Shown in pieces: positions 42,700 through 51,804 of a DNA stretch of 64,000 nucleotides; the stretch's first letter is position 1; each line of letters begins with the position of its first letter. Location of the stretch: the NCBI GenBank assembly GCA_004299305.1, contig SCPZ01000037.1, positions 1 to 64,000 of the forward strand, read 5' to 3'. This DNA is from Methylobacter sp. (lineage in GTDB: Bacteria; Pseudomonadota; Gammaproteobacteria; Methylococcales; Methylomonadaceae). The notes beneath the pieces are model-generated. The model had not been told where the DNA came from and did no database searches. It saw only the letters and a list, made by a program, of their open reading frames with translations. Position numbers and translations under genes: made by a program.

Positions 42700-44088
42700 C
42701 TATATTATGTTTTGTCTTGCTGTTTGGATAGCGAGTCTGACCGTATCGGGAGCTGTGCCGCCAACATGCTGACGAGCCGCGACTGAGCCTTCCAGGGTTA
42801 AATAATCAAAAACATCCTCGGTAATCAAGCTTGAAAAATGCTGTAGCTCTGACAGCGATAATTCCGATAAATCGCGTTGGCTTTCCAGGCCTAAGCGCAC
42901 TGCCAGACCCACAACTTCATGAGCATCGCGAAAAGCCATGCCTTTACGTACCAAGTAATCGGCAAGATCGGTGGCCGTGGCAAAGCCGCGTTTGGCCGAG
43001 TTATACATATTGGTTTTTTTAGCCTCGATATGAGGAACCATATCGGCATAAGCCCGCAAACAATTAATTAATGTGTCGGCAGTATCGAACAGCGGTTCTT
43101 TATCTTCCTGATTGTCTTTGTTATAAGCCAATGGCTGGCTTTTCATCAGCATTAGCAATGAAACCAAATGACCGGTTACCCGGCCCGATTTGCCGCGCAC
43201 CAGTTCGGGGACATCTGGATTTTTCTTTTGCGGCATAATCGAGGAACCGGTGCAAAAAGCATCAGGCATTTCGATAAAGTCGAATTGGGCGCTGGACCAC
43301 AAGATCAATTCTTCGGAAAATCGCGATAAATGCATCATGATTAAGCTGCCGACCGCCGTAAACTCAATCGCAAAGTCACGGTCGCTTACCGAGTCCAGCG
43401 AGTTAGCCGAGGGTCGGCTAAAGCCCAGTAAATCGGAAGTCATCTGGCGGTCTATCGGATAACTGGTTCCGGCCAATGCTGCGGCTCCTAAAGGCATGAC
43501 ATTGAGGCGTTTACAACAATCTTGCAGTCTTTCCCGGTCACGATTGAGCATTTCAAACCAAGCCATCAGGTGATGACCGAAGGTAATCGGTTGGGCGACC
43601 TGTAAATGCGTAAATCCCGGCATGATGGTATCGCTATGTTGTTCCGCTAAATCCAGGATAGCGGTTTGCAGGCGTGTGAGTTGGTCTAAAATCTGTTTGA
43701 TTTCACTACGCAGGTAAAGGCGGATATCCGTCGCCACCTGGTCATTGCGGGAGCGTCCGGTATGCAGTTTTTTTCCGGCAATGCCGATTAAATCCGTCAG
43801 GCGGGCTTCAATGTTCATATGAACATCTTCCTGCTTGATCGACCAGACAAATTCACCGTTAATTATTTCTTGGGCGATTTGGCTAAGGCCGTCAATTATC
43901 GCGTCGCGTTCCTGGGTGCTGAGGATGCCGCAATGCTCAAGCATTTTGGCATGAGCGATTGACCCTTCAATATCTTGCTGAGCCATACGCTGGTCAAAAT
44001 CGACAGAAGCGGTAAATACTTCAACGAAGGCATCGGTTGCTTGGGCAAAACGGGCGCTGGAAAGTTTGTCGGAATTAACGTTGGTCAT
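42700..44088 (-). CDS. argH: Argininosuccinate lyase ArgH
   Basis: This 462-residue enzyme performs the last step of arginine synthesis, splitting argininosuccinate into arginine and fumarate. Family motifs are [28 protein letters not shown], the catalytic-loop signature [12 protein letters not shown] and [14 protein letters not shown]. Full length. It is monocistronic or co-transcribed with cyaA, divergent from hemC. Confidence 0.96.
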   Translation of the reverse strand: MTNVNSDKLSSARFAQATDAFVEVFTASVDFDQRMAQQDIEGSIAHAKMLEHCGILSTQERDAIIDGLSQIAQEIINGEFVWSIKQEDVHMNIEARLTDLIGIAGKKLHTGRSRNDQVATDIRLYLRSEIKQILDQLTRLQTAILDLAEQHSDTIMPGFTHLQVAQPITFGHHLMAWFEMLNRDRERLQDCCKRLNVMPLGAAALAGTSYPIDRQMTSDLLGFSRPSANSLDSVSDRDFAIEFTAVGSLIMMHLSRFSEELILWSSAQFDFIEMPDAFCTGSSIMPQKKNPDVPELVRGKSGRVTGHLVSLLMLMKSQPLAYNKDNQEDKEPLFDTADTLINCLRAYADMVPHIEAKKTNMYNSAKRGFATATDLADYLVRKGMAFRDAHEVVGLAVRLGLESQRDLSELSLSELQHFSSLITEDVFDYLTLEGSVAARQHVGGTAPDTVRLAIQTARQNII

Positions 44089-44308
44089 GGTGTCTTAAAA
44101 TTTTAAATTAACTGTTAATTAATTATACAGCTAAAGCTACCTCTCTTGTTAACGCCCTTTAGCTATATCCTTGTAGGTAAAGCTACCGCTCCCGGCTCAC
44201 GCCCCTTGCCTACTTCCCTGTAGGCAAAGAATTCAAGTTCGATTAACCGTCATCAACTTACACGGGTTACAATACCGTTATTTATTGTTGAAAATGAAGG
44301 TTGTTCTT

Positions 44309-45235
44309 TTGACTGAAAAAATTATTCGCATTGCTACGCGCAGGAGCCCTTTGGCGTTATGGCAGGCAGAGCACGTTGCAGAACGGTTGGCGCGGACATT
44401 CCCAGGGTGCAGAACTGAACTGATTAAAATGACCACTCAGGGCGATAAGATTCTCGATGCGCCTTTAGCTAAAATTGGCGGTAAAGGCCTGTTTGTCAAA
44501 GAGTTGGAGCAGGGTATGTTGGAGGGTTTGGCCGATATTGCCGTGCATTCCATGAAAGATGTACCGGTGGAATTTCCAGACGGTTTACATTTGGCGGCCA
44601 TTTTGACCCGCGAAGATCCGAGCGATGCTTTTGTCTCCAATCATTACGCGACGCTACATGATTTACCGGCTAATGCCAGAATCGGTACGTCCAGCTTGCG
44701 CAGGCAATGCCAGATTAAAGAGCTTTATCCCGACGCGGAAATATTGTCGTTAAGGGGTAATGTCAATACCCGTTTGTCCAAGCTGGATAGCGGTGAATAC
44801 GATGCGATTATCCTGGCTTCGGCAGGTTTAAAAAGGCTGGGCATGGCTGAACGTATTAGGCAATGTTTGGATGTCGGCGTCAGTCTGCCTGCGATAGGGC
44901 AGGGCGCTATCGGCATAGAATGCCGGAGTGACGACCAGGAAATCAACGAGATGTTGGCTGTGTTGCACGATAACGAAACCGGGTTGTGCGTGACCGCAGA
45001 AAGAGCCATGAACGCGCGTTTGAATGGCGGCTGCCAAGTACCGATTGCCGGGTTTGCCAAGGTGCAGGGTGAGCAACTGTTCATGCGCGGCTTGGTCGGC
45101 AATCCTGACGGCAGCGTGATATACCGGGCTGAACGGACAGATGGTTTGGACATGGCTGAAGCCATCGGCAAAACGATTGCTGAAGACTTGCTAGATCAAG
45201 GCGCAGATAAAATTCTGCAAGCATTGTTTAATTAA
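44309..45235 (+). CDS. hemC: Hydroxymethylbilane synthase HemC (porphobilinogen deaminase)
   Basis: This enzyme joins four porphobilinogens into hydroxymethylbilane for haem. [18 protein letters not shown] opens the protein, [12 protein letters not shown] and IGTSSLRRQ are in place, and the dipyrromethane-cofactor cysteine lies in [13 protein letters not shown] favour the TTG at 44309 ([11 protein letters not shown]), which aligns with HemC N-termini and has GAAGG seven bases upstream; an ATG at 44294 is the alternative. First gene of hemCDXY. Confidence 0.94.
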   Translation: MTEKIIRIATRRSPLALWQAEHVAERLARTFPGCRTELIKMTTQGDKILDAPLAKIGGKGLFVKELEQGMLEGLADIAVHSMKDVPVEFPDGLHLAAILTREDPSDAFVSNHYATLHDLPANARIGTSSLRRQCQIKELYPDAEILSLRGNVNTRLSKLDSGEYDAIILASAGLKRLGMAERIRQCLDVGVSLPAIGQGAIGIECRSDDQEINEMLAVLHDNETGLCVTAERAMNARLNGGCQVPIAGFAKVQGEQLFMRGLVGNPDGSVIYRAERTDGLDMAEAIGKTIAEDLLDQGADKILQALFN

Positions 45236-45239
45236 AATT

Positions 45240-46007
45240 ATGGTTTTGAACGGCGCTCATGTTTTAGTGACGCGGCCTGAGCATCAGGCGGAAAACCTGA
45301 GCCGTTTAATTGGAGAGCAAGGCGGGATAGCAGTCCGGTTTCCCACGTTGGAGATTGTTTCACGGGAAGATGCCTACCAGATAAAAAATACACTGGCAAA
45401 TCTGGATCGATTCCAATGGGTTATTTTTATCAGCGCCAATGCAGTAAATTTTGCTCTAAAGGCGAATAGTGGCAAAATAGCCCGCACAAAATCCGTGCGT
45501 TTTGTCGCAGTGGGGCAGGCTACGGCGCAAGCCATGAAAATGGTCGGCTTACCCGTCGATCTGGTGCCTGAGCATGGATATAACAGCGAAGCGTTGCTGG
45601 CGATGCCGGGGTTACAGCAAGTCGAAGGACAGAATGTTTTAATCGTTCGCGGCGAAGGCGGACGTGAACAGCTGGCAACTACGTTGCGTAGCAGAGGCGC
45701 CGAAGTTAACTATCTGGAAGTCTATAAAAGAATAATTCCCCGTATCGATAGCTCGCCGGTTGTCAAATTGCTTACGCAACGCGGACTGGATGTCATTACC
45801 GTGACCAGTGTTGAAGCGTTGCAAAACCTAAGTTTAATGCTGGGTGAAAAAAATAATAAGCTATTGTCATTAATACCCTTGGTGGTAGTTAGCGATAGAA
45901 TCAGGCGACAAGCCTTCGAGATGGGATTTAATCGAATTGCTGTGACGGATAGTCCTACCGATACAGCAATTCTTGAGACAGTAATAACGTGTGTGACAGG
46001 GGAATAG
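45240..46007 (+). CDS. hemD: Uroporphyrinogen-III synthase HemD
   Basis: This 255-residue enzyme closes and flips ring D of hydroxymethylbilane. HemD is weakly conserved, but VLVTRPEHQAENLSRLIGEQ at the start, WVIFISANAVNFAL, FVAVGQATAQAM and DVITVTSVEALQNL fit, and it lies four bases after hemC. Confidence 0.92.
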   Translation: MVLNGAHVLVTRPEHQAENLSRLIGEQGGIAVRFPTLEIVSREDAYQIKNTLANLDRFQWVIFISANAVNFALKANSGKIARTKSVRFVAVGQATAQAMKMVGLPVDLVPEHGYNSEALLAMPGLQQVEGQNVLIVRGEGGREQLATTLRSRGAEVNYLEVYKRIIPRIDSSPVVKLLTQRGLDVITVTSVEALQNLSLMLGEKNNKLLSLIPLVVVSDRIRRQAFEMGFNRIAVTDSPTDTAILETVITCVTGE

Positions 46008-46008
46008 A

Positions 46009-47355
46009 GTGGCCGAATTGAGTGAACAACAAGAACAAAATGTGAGCGCGAATACCAAGGCTCATAGGTCGCGTAGCGGACTCTGGTTTGGCATCATTGT
46101 GCTACTCATTATTATCAGTGTGGTGGGTGTCGGTTTTTATCTTTTTCAACAATTACGCTCTCAACAGGATAATTTAGGCGGCGAAGTTAATAAAGGCGAT
46201 ATGCAGTTAATCGAGTTGTCAAAACAGATTAGCGGCTATCAGGCGCAACTTGCAGCCATTCAATCCCAATTGGCAACCGTAGAAGCGGGTGTTGCCGGGA
46301 AGGATGCCCACTTTACCAAAACCCTGGCGGATTTTTCCCAGTTACATAGCGAAAAACTGGATGCTACACGGAATGAATTAAACAGTGCAGTTCAGCAGGT
46401 GCAACGCCAATTAGGCAAGACCCGCGGTGACTGGTTAATCGCCGATGCGGAATACCTGTTAAGCATAGCCAATCAACGCCTGTATTTAATGGGTGATATA
46501 AATACCACCCGTGAAGCGCTGGAAGCGGCGGATCAACGTCTCAGGGAAAGCGGGGATGCAGGAGCGTTTAAAATACGCGAACAAATTGCCAAGGATATGA
46601 CGGCGATTCGTAATGTTGCAGTTGCCGATATTGTCGGTATGTATGCCTCAATTCAGGCGCTGCAAGATCAGGTTGATGCCTTATCCTTGTTTTTGCCTTA
46701 TACGGGCAAAGCGTTGACTCCGCCCAAACCAACACAGGAGCCAACGGATAAAGAAGCTCATAACCTGCTTGATCAACTGGAAGGGATGGTGACTATCAGG
46801 CACACCGAACATCCGATCAAGGAAATATTAACACCGGAACAAGCCCAGTTTATTCGCGAGCAGTTAAGGGTAAAGCTGGAAATGGTCAAAATCTCCCTCG
46901 TTCAGCAAAACGAACAGCTTTATCAATCCAGTTTGGCCGATGCAAAAAAATGGGTCGAACAAAACTTCGCCAAGAATGCAGAGACGAACAATTTTGTTGC
47001 CGAGCTGGACCGATTTAATGCGATTAAAATCCGTAGTCATTTCCCCGACATCAGTCTGTCGTTGAAAATGCTCAGAGATATTACCAAATTGAGGCTGGAA
47101 GTTGATAAAGCCATGCCGCCCGCCGAAAAAGTCAAACCCGAGCAGGTTTTAAAACCCGTTGAATCAGTAAAGCCTGCGGAGGTAGTCAAGTCGGATGAAA
47201 CGGCAAAGCCGTCCGAGATAACGCCGCCTGTTAAGGACGGCGGAAGCGTCGAAGCCGGTACGGCCGTACAGACGCCGGATGTAGAACAACGCAAGGAGCA
47301 GTTGCCGAAGGAACCGGTGCGACAACCGCTTGAAGCAGTGCCTGCCGCGCAATAA
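46009..47355 (+). CDS. hemX: HemX-like membrane protein
   Basis: This 448-residue protein has one membrane helix (about 27-47, LWFGIIVLLIIISVVGVGFY), a long coiled periplasmic region (IELSKQISGYQAQLAAIQSQ and beyond), and RGDWLIADAEYLLSIANQRL, the HemX signature. Its GTG start lies one base after the hemD stop. A Pro/Lys/Glu-rich C-terminal tail (about 380-448) includes KDGGSVEAG, similar to what the 27-bp repeat module encodes in one frame. Long described as a uroporphyrinogen methyltransferase, but catalysis is unproven. Confidence 0.9.
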   Translation: MAELSEQQEQNVSANTKAHRSRSGLWFGIIVLLIIISVVGVGFYLFQQLRSQQDNLGGEVNKGDMQLIELSKQISGYQAQLAAIQSQLATVEAGVAGKDAHFTKTLADFSQLHSEKLDATRNELNSAVQQVQRQLGKTRGDWLIADAEYLLSIANQRLYLMGDINTTREALEAADQRLRESGDAGAFKIREQIAKDMTAIRNVAVADIVGMYASIQALQDQVDALSLFLPYTGKALTPPKPTQEPTDKEAHNLLDQLEGMVTIRHTEHPIKEILTPEQAQFIREQLRVKLEMVKISLVQQNEQLYQSSLADAKKWVEQNFAKNAETNNFVAELDRFNAIKIRSHFPDISLSLKMLRDITKLRLEVDKAMPPAEKVKPEQVLKPVESVKPAEVVKSDETAKPSEITPPVKDGGSVEAGTAVQTPDVEQRKEQLPKEPVRQPLEAVPAAQ

Positions 47356-47367
47356 GCCAGAGAGTAC

Positions 47368-48603
47368 ATGATGAAAAATATAATGTATTTCCTGGGTTCA
47401 CTCCTTATTGCCATTGCAACCGCCTTTTTTGCCTATAAATGGTTGGGCGGATTTGAAAATCCCGGTTATGTGCTGATCGGCATCGGTTATTGGTCCCTGG
47501 AAACCTCGTTAATCGTTTTTGCGGTTAGCCTGATCATGGGATTTTTTGTGTTCTATATCTTCTTCAGGTTCTTAGGCTGGCTGCTCAGATTGCCGGGACA
47601 AGTCAAGAATCGCGGTAAAAGCATTAAATTCAATCGTTCCCAGGAAGCCCTGATTGCAGGTTTGGTTGATTCCGCCGAAGGCAACTGGGAAAAAGCCGAA
47701 AAAATATTAATCAAACATGCCTCGCACAGCGGCGCGCCGTTGATCCACTATTTGACCGCAGCCAGGGCCGCGCAATCCCGTGGCGCTTATGACAAACGGG
47801 ATGAATACCTTAAAAAAGCAGCCGATCAAGCGCCGGGTTCCGATGTCGCGATAGGCCTGACTCAGGCGGAATTGCATTTATCGGAAAAACAGTTCGAACA
47901 AGCCCTGACAACGCTGACGCGTCTGCATTCCATCGATCCGACTCACGCCAGCGTTTTAAAGCTGCTACACCAAGCCTATCAACAGGTAGGCGATTGGGAA
48001 GGCATCCGCAAATTGATTCCCTCATTAAATACCAACAAGGTATTGATGGAAGCAGAAATAAAGCTGTTGGAAACCGAAGCATTCAGTAAACTGTTAAAGC
48101 AGGCGTCCGATCAAGGCAGTGTTAATGAAATCGAATCGCTGTGGGCGGAAATTCCCGCTTACATAAGGAACATGAAGGGTGTTTCGGCGATCTATTTTGC
48201 CGCGATGATCGATGCAGGGGCCGGCGCAAAAGTTGAAGGCGGTTTGGCAAGAGCCTTGTCGACAACCTGGGATCAAACGCTGGTGGTATTGTTCGGCAAC
48301 GTCCAATCGATTGATGTCGCAAGGCAGCTTGAAACGGCTGAGCAATGGTTGCCCATGCATCCACGGGACGCCGTATTCCTGACCGTACTGGGCAAGTTGA
48401 GCATCAAATGCGGTGACAAGCAAAAAGCGGCAACCTACCTGACCAAAAGTATATCAATAGAGCCTACCGTTCCGGCTTATCAACTATTTGGCGACTTGCT
48501 GTTCGCCCAAGGCGATAAAGACAGGGCCAGCGAATGTTATAAACAGGGTTTGGAATTGGCGTCCAGCGCGATTGTCAGCCGGATTGATTCAATATCCGGT
48601 TAA
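47368..48603 (+). CDS. hemY: HemY-like TPR membrane protein
   Basis: This 411-residue protein of the gammaproteobacterial HemY type has two N-terminal membrane helices (FLGSLLIAIATAFFAYKWLG; SLIVFAVSLIMGFFVFYIFF) then TPR repeats over the rest (EALIAGLVDSAEGNWEKAEK, LTRLHSIDPTHASVLKLLHQ, LGKLSIKCGDKQKAATYLTK). Last gene of the hem cluster. It is not the protoporphyrinogen oxidase of the same name. Start could be the second ATG at 47371. Confidence 0.92.
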   Translation: MMKNIMYFLGSLLIAIATAFFAYKWLGGFENPGYVLIGIGYWSLETSLIVFAVSLIMGFFVFYIFFRFLGWLLRLPGQVKNRGKSIKFNRSQEALIAGLVDSAEGNWEKAEKILIKHASHSGAPLIHYLTAARAAQSRGAYDKRDEYLKKAADQAPGSDVAIGLTQAELHLSEKQFEQALTTLTRLHSIDPTHASVLKLLHQAYQQVGDWEGIRKLIPSLNTNKVLMEAEIKLLETEAFSKLLKQASDQGSVNEIESLWAEIPAYIRNMKGVSAIYFAAMIDAGAGAKVEGGLARALSTTWDQTLVVLFGNVQSIDVARQLETAEQWLPMHPRDAVFLTVLGKLSIKCGDKQKAATYLTKSISIEPTVPAYQLFGDLLFAQGDKDRASECYKQGLELASSAIVSRIDSISG

Positions 48604-48836
48604 TCCTGCACCACTTTCTCGTTCCCGCGCCGGAGCGCTCATCGTTATACACAAATGCCTGCGAGACACCGTCATCCCGGCAGATTCGCTACGCGCCCTG
48701 TCGGGTCACATCAGGCTATCCTGCCTGACGCCCTTCGGGTTAATGCAAATCTGTTTCAGACAGATTTGTGCCGGGATCCAGGCTACATGGACGTATACAG
48801 CTTGCCATTCCTGGCACTGGAGCCGGAGTATGGAAA
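48604..48836. repeat. Repeat-derived spacer
   Basis: It contains the TTATACACAA box seen in the 17.7-18.3 kb mosaic and a following block (CGAGACACCGTCATCCCGGC) that recurs near 49585. No gene supported. Confidence 0.6.
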
Positions 48837-49184
48837 CTACAAAAAACCAAGCAAAGGTAACAATCTTTCCAAAACTTGGCTGAAACAATCCCCGTCAGCG
48901 GTCAAAATAAATTTAACCTTACGTTCCCGCCATGAAAGTGTTTGCACAATGGATGATGCTACGACAGAGGGTTTATCCAAACCGGAAACAGGGACTTCAG
49001 AAAGGGTGCTTCTAATACTGGAGCTGATTGGACAACAAATAACCAGCCCGGTTTGTTTGGCATAGGCTTTAGATGACAGAATCAGTGCGGGCCGATATTT
49101 CCCCGCCTCTTTACCTTTCTGGGGATCAAAATCCAACCAAACAACATCCCTTCTATCGGGAATATATTGCTGGTCTTTAGTCAT
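48837..49184 (-). CDS. mazF: MazF/PemK-type mRNA interferase toxin
   Basis: This 115-residue toxin has the PemK/MazF fold: RRDVVWLDFDPQKGKEAGKY, RPALILSSKAYAKQTGL, VICCPISSS and SSIVQTLSWRERKV. It should cleave mRNA at short motifs, blocked by the cognate antitoxin. I start it at the ATG at 49184, eight bases inside the antitoxin gene end; a longer frame to 49223 has no family support. C-terminus complete. Confidence 0.9.
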   Translation of the reverse strand: MTKDQQYIPDRRDVVWLDFDPQKGKEAGKYRPALILSSKAYAKQTGLVICCPISSSIRSTLSEVPVSGLDKPSVVASSIVQTLSWRERKVKFILTADGDCFSQVLERLLPLLGFL

Positions 49185-49431
49185 ATTCAGCTTCTGAAAG
49201 GTTTGTAACCAGTAATTCCGCATGATCCGGATTCAAGCTCTTAATGATTTCATCTTCACTAAAGGGCATGGCTTTTTTTTGGAGCTTAACCTTTTTAACC
49301 ACAAACCCCTCTTCATTGACCTCGATCTGCACTTCATCACCCGATTGAAAATGAGGTATATCCCGTAACAACCCGGAAACCCGAAGCGCCAAGCCATTAC
49401 CCCATTTCTGTATTTTAGTATTAACAAGCAT
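49177..49431 (-). CDS. mazE: MazE-type antitoxin (AbrB/SpoVT fold)
   Basis: This 84-residue antitoxin has a swapped-hairpin DNA-binding start (KIQKWGNGLALRVSGLL, VQIEVNEEGFVVKKV) and an acidic C-terminal tail that binds the toxin (DEIIKSLNPDHAELLVTNLS). It precedes and overlaps mazF by eight bases, the usual autoregulated order. Confidence 0.9.
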   Translation of the reverse strand: MLVNTKIQKWGNGLALRVSGLLRDIPHFQSGDEVQIEVNEEGFVVKKVKLQKKAMPFSEDEIIKSLNPDHAELLVTNLSEAEYD

Positions 49432-49761
49432 ATTGCCTCCTGAAGTAGATACTATGTGGATATAAACTATAGGCTTAACATTTCAAAAGGGCAATAAGAA
49501 GACCTCAGTCTGTTTGTTTAACACAGGTGATCATTATGCAAAACGAATAAGGTAACTCGCAATAAATAAAATACACAAATGCCTTCGAGATACCGTCATT
49601 CCGGCAGAGATGACGACACGCACTACAGGGGAACTCCTCGGAGGGAGGCGGGACAGAGTTGTGTATAACGATGAGAGCTGGGGCTTGGGAACTCGCTAAC
49701 CTCAGACTGCCCGGCTTAAGTTTTCAGCCTGAAAAACTAAAGGAAAGGGAGGGTATCTGTA
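49432..49761. other. Gene-free spacer between two toxin-antitoxin modules
   Basis: About 330 bases with fragments of dispersed repeats, including ACACAAATGCCTTCGAGATA near 49573 and TTGTGTATAACGATGAG near 49662. No gene supported. Confidence 0.6.
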
Positions 49762-50064
49762 TCAGTCCTTTTCATTTAGCCACTTTCCGGTATCCATACG
49801 ACTATGGAGAATGCCAATGATGTCAATGTATTCGGTGCCGACAAGATAAAAAATCAAGTGCTTTTGTATTTGCAGTGATCTCAAATCTTTTTTGATCTCT
49901 GGTCTGGATTTGCCAATATAGGGGTTGTCCAGTAGTTGCATGACACCCTGTTCGATCATACTGACATATTGATTCGCCTGCTCTTCACTCCATTCGCTAA
50001 GCGTATAAAACCAGATGTCCTCAAGATGCTGTTCAGCTGCTTGAGTTAACCTGATTTTCAGCAC
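49762..50064 (-). CDS. parE: ParE/RelE-superfamily toxin
   Basis: This 100-residue ParE-type toxin has KIRLTQAAEQHLEDIWFYTL, NPYIGKSRPEIKKDLRSLQI and the strand IIGILHSRMDTGKWL. ParE members poison DNA gyrase. Its start overlaps the antitoxin stop by seven bases. Confidence 0.9.
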   Translation of the reverse strand: MLKIRLTQAAEQHLEDIWFYTLSEWSEEQANQYVSMIEQGVMQLLDNPYIGKSRPEIKKDLRSLQIQKHLIFYLVGTEYIDIIGILHSRMDTGKWLNEKD

Positions 50065-50354
50065 AGGGTTTTCTTGTCCTGGTTAATACGGTCAATTGCG
50101 CGATTTTTTATCAGCTTAAAATGGTCACTCAGCTCTTCCTGTTTGAGTTCGGTATACCGATCTTCAATAAGATCATATTCACCCTCCGCCAGTTTCGACC
50201 GCAAGTGATCCAGCTTCATTTGATCGATCAGCTCTTCGTTGGTTTTCATAAACCTCAGTGCTTCGCGGATTACTTCGCTGGCATTGTTATATAAGCCGGA
50301 AGTGACTTTTTCTTTGATGATGGCTTCGAGTTCTGGTGTTAATGAAATATGCAT
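50058..50354 (-). CDS. parD: ParD-type antitoxin
   Basis: This 98-residue ribbon-helix-helix antitoxin starts ISLTPELEAIIKEKVTSGLY, then NNASEVIREALRFM, with a charged C-terminal toxin-binding part. It is first in the operon, overlapping parE; autorepression is expected. Confidence 0.9.
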   Translation of the reverse strand: MHISLTPELEAIIKEKVTSGLYNNASEVIREALRFMKTNEELIDQMKLDHLRSKLAEGEYDLIEDRYTELKQEELSDHFKLIKNRAIDRINQDKKTLC

Positions 50355-50553
50355 GAGAAACGCCTCCTGAATTTAGGATGCACTAAGAATACAAACATTG
50401 TCAATTTTTGGAATGTAAATCCGATGCAGCGGTAGGCGCTCCAGCGTCCCGCAACGCTGGAGCGCGGGGACTATAAAAAGCCGATTTTCGTAACAAGGAT
50501 GGCGGATTGTAATACCATTCGCGAACAATTAATCAATATCCGAGGTTGGCGGT

Positions 50554-51075
50554 ATGAAAAAGTTAGTCATTTATAATCACGGCAAAGACAGTATCCCTTG
50601 GGGTGAAAAGACCATTCTGTTCGCCGATGTTGCCAAGCGCCACGGTTATTCGTTTGAAAGCCCTGATTACCGGGAACAACCGGATCCTGATAAACGGGTC
50701 GGGCAACTGCTGGCGATGGACTTATCCGGCTACGATCAAATCGTATTAATAGGCTCCAGCATGGGCGCTTATGTTGCAACAGTGGCTTCGGAATCGATTA
50801 ATCCCCAGGGACTTTTTCTGTTGGCGCCTGCGTTTTATTTGCCCGGTTACCGGCAAACCGAGTTTAATCCAAAGGCTGAGGTTATCCGAATATTCCATGG
50901 CTGGCAGGACGATATTGTGCCGCCGGAAAATGTTTGGCGGTTTTGCCGAAAATATCATGTACGTTTGAATGTATACGATACCGATCACCGGATGCTAAGC
51001 GCGATGCCGCAGTTGACTGATGAATTCAGCCGGTTTTTGGCAGGGCTAAGCGGAACCTCAGCCCGATCGAACTGA
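50554..51075 (+). CDS. Small alpha/beta hydrolase
   Basis: This 173-residue esterase-like protein has the nucleophile elbow GSSMGAY near residue 70, the acid in GWQDDIVPPE and the histidine in DTDHRM, a complete catalytic triad in order. It lacks a lid insertion, resembling YqiA/RBBP9-like small hydrolases. Substrate unknown. AGGTTGGCGGT precedes the ATG. It is upstream of trxC on the same strand with a 68-base gap. Confidence 0.8.
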   Translation: MKKLVIYNHGKDSIPWGEKTILFADVAKRHGYSFESPDYREQPDPDKRVGQLLAMDLSGYDQIVLIGSSMGAYVATVASESINPQGLFLLAPAFYLPGYRQTEFNPKAEVIRIFHGWQDDIVPPENVWRFCRKYHVRLNVYDTDHRMLSAMPQLTDEFSRFLAGLSGTSARSN

Positions 51076-51143
51076 TGTGTTCATTATGGTTTCAACATGA
51101 GCTCATATTTTCAACAACTAAACTTTAATCACAAGGTCATCCC

Positions 51144-51575
51144 ATGACGACGCTGCATATTGTTTGTCCCCACTGCGATGCGGTAAATCGTATCGCCGCC
51201 GAGCGTTTGGCCCAAGGTCCCCGTTGCGGGCAATGTAAAGAGCCTTTGTTTACCGGGCATCCGCCGGAATTAACAGGCCGGAATTTTCAACGCCACATTG
51301 CGCGTAACGATATTCCTGTGGTTGTCGATTTTTGGGCGGCTTGGTGCGGGCCGTGCAAGATGATGGCTCCCGCTTATACCCAAGCGACCGTTAGGCTTGA
51401 GCCGCAGGTGCGCTTAACCAAACTCAATACTGAACAGGAGCAGGATATTGCAGCCCAATTTAACATTCGTAGTATTCCTACCCTGGTAATATTCAAAGCC
51501 GGTCGTGAAATAGCCCGCATGTCCGGCGCTATGAGCGCTACGGATATTGTTCGTTGGGTCAATAGTTGTATTTGA
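51144..51575 (+). CDS. trxC: Thioredoxin 2 (TrxC)
   Basis: This 143-residue thioredoxin has the N-terminal zinc-binding extension (CPHCDA and CGQC) that defines Trx2, then the fold with active site WCGPCK and cis-proline RSIPTLVIFK. It reduces disulfides in the cytosol and is usually part of oxidative defence. Complete. Confidence 0.95.
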   Translation: MTTLHIVCPHCDAVNRIAAERLAQGPRCGQCKEPLFTGHPPELTGRNFQRHIARNDIPVVVDFWAAWCGPCKMMAPAYTQATVRLEPQVRLTKLNTEQEQDIAAQFNIRSIPTLVIFKAGREIARMSGAMSATDIVRWVNSCI

Positions 51576-51804
51576 GCGGGATGCCCTGAAAATCATTGCA
51601 GCGAAGACATACAAACACTATCCGGCCCGGTAACAGGCGAACGGCGTATTTCAGTTTATCTTATTACGCTCTGCTGTTTCGATAGCTATGGCTGTTTCAA
51701 ACGTCCTATTCTATACTGCTAGCAACGCGTAATTTCCAAGTCTCTATATTTATGCTGCGGAGTAGGGCGGTTACGCTTTTTTTGTTCATCACTGGAGCTG
51801 TCTA

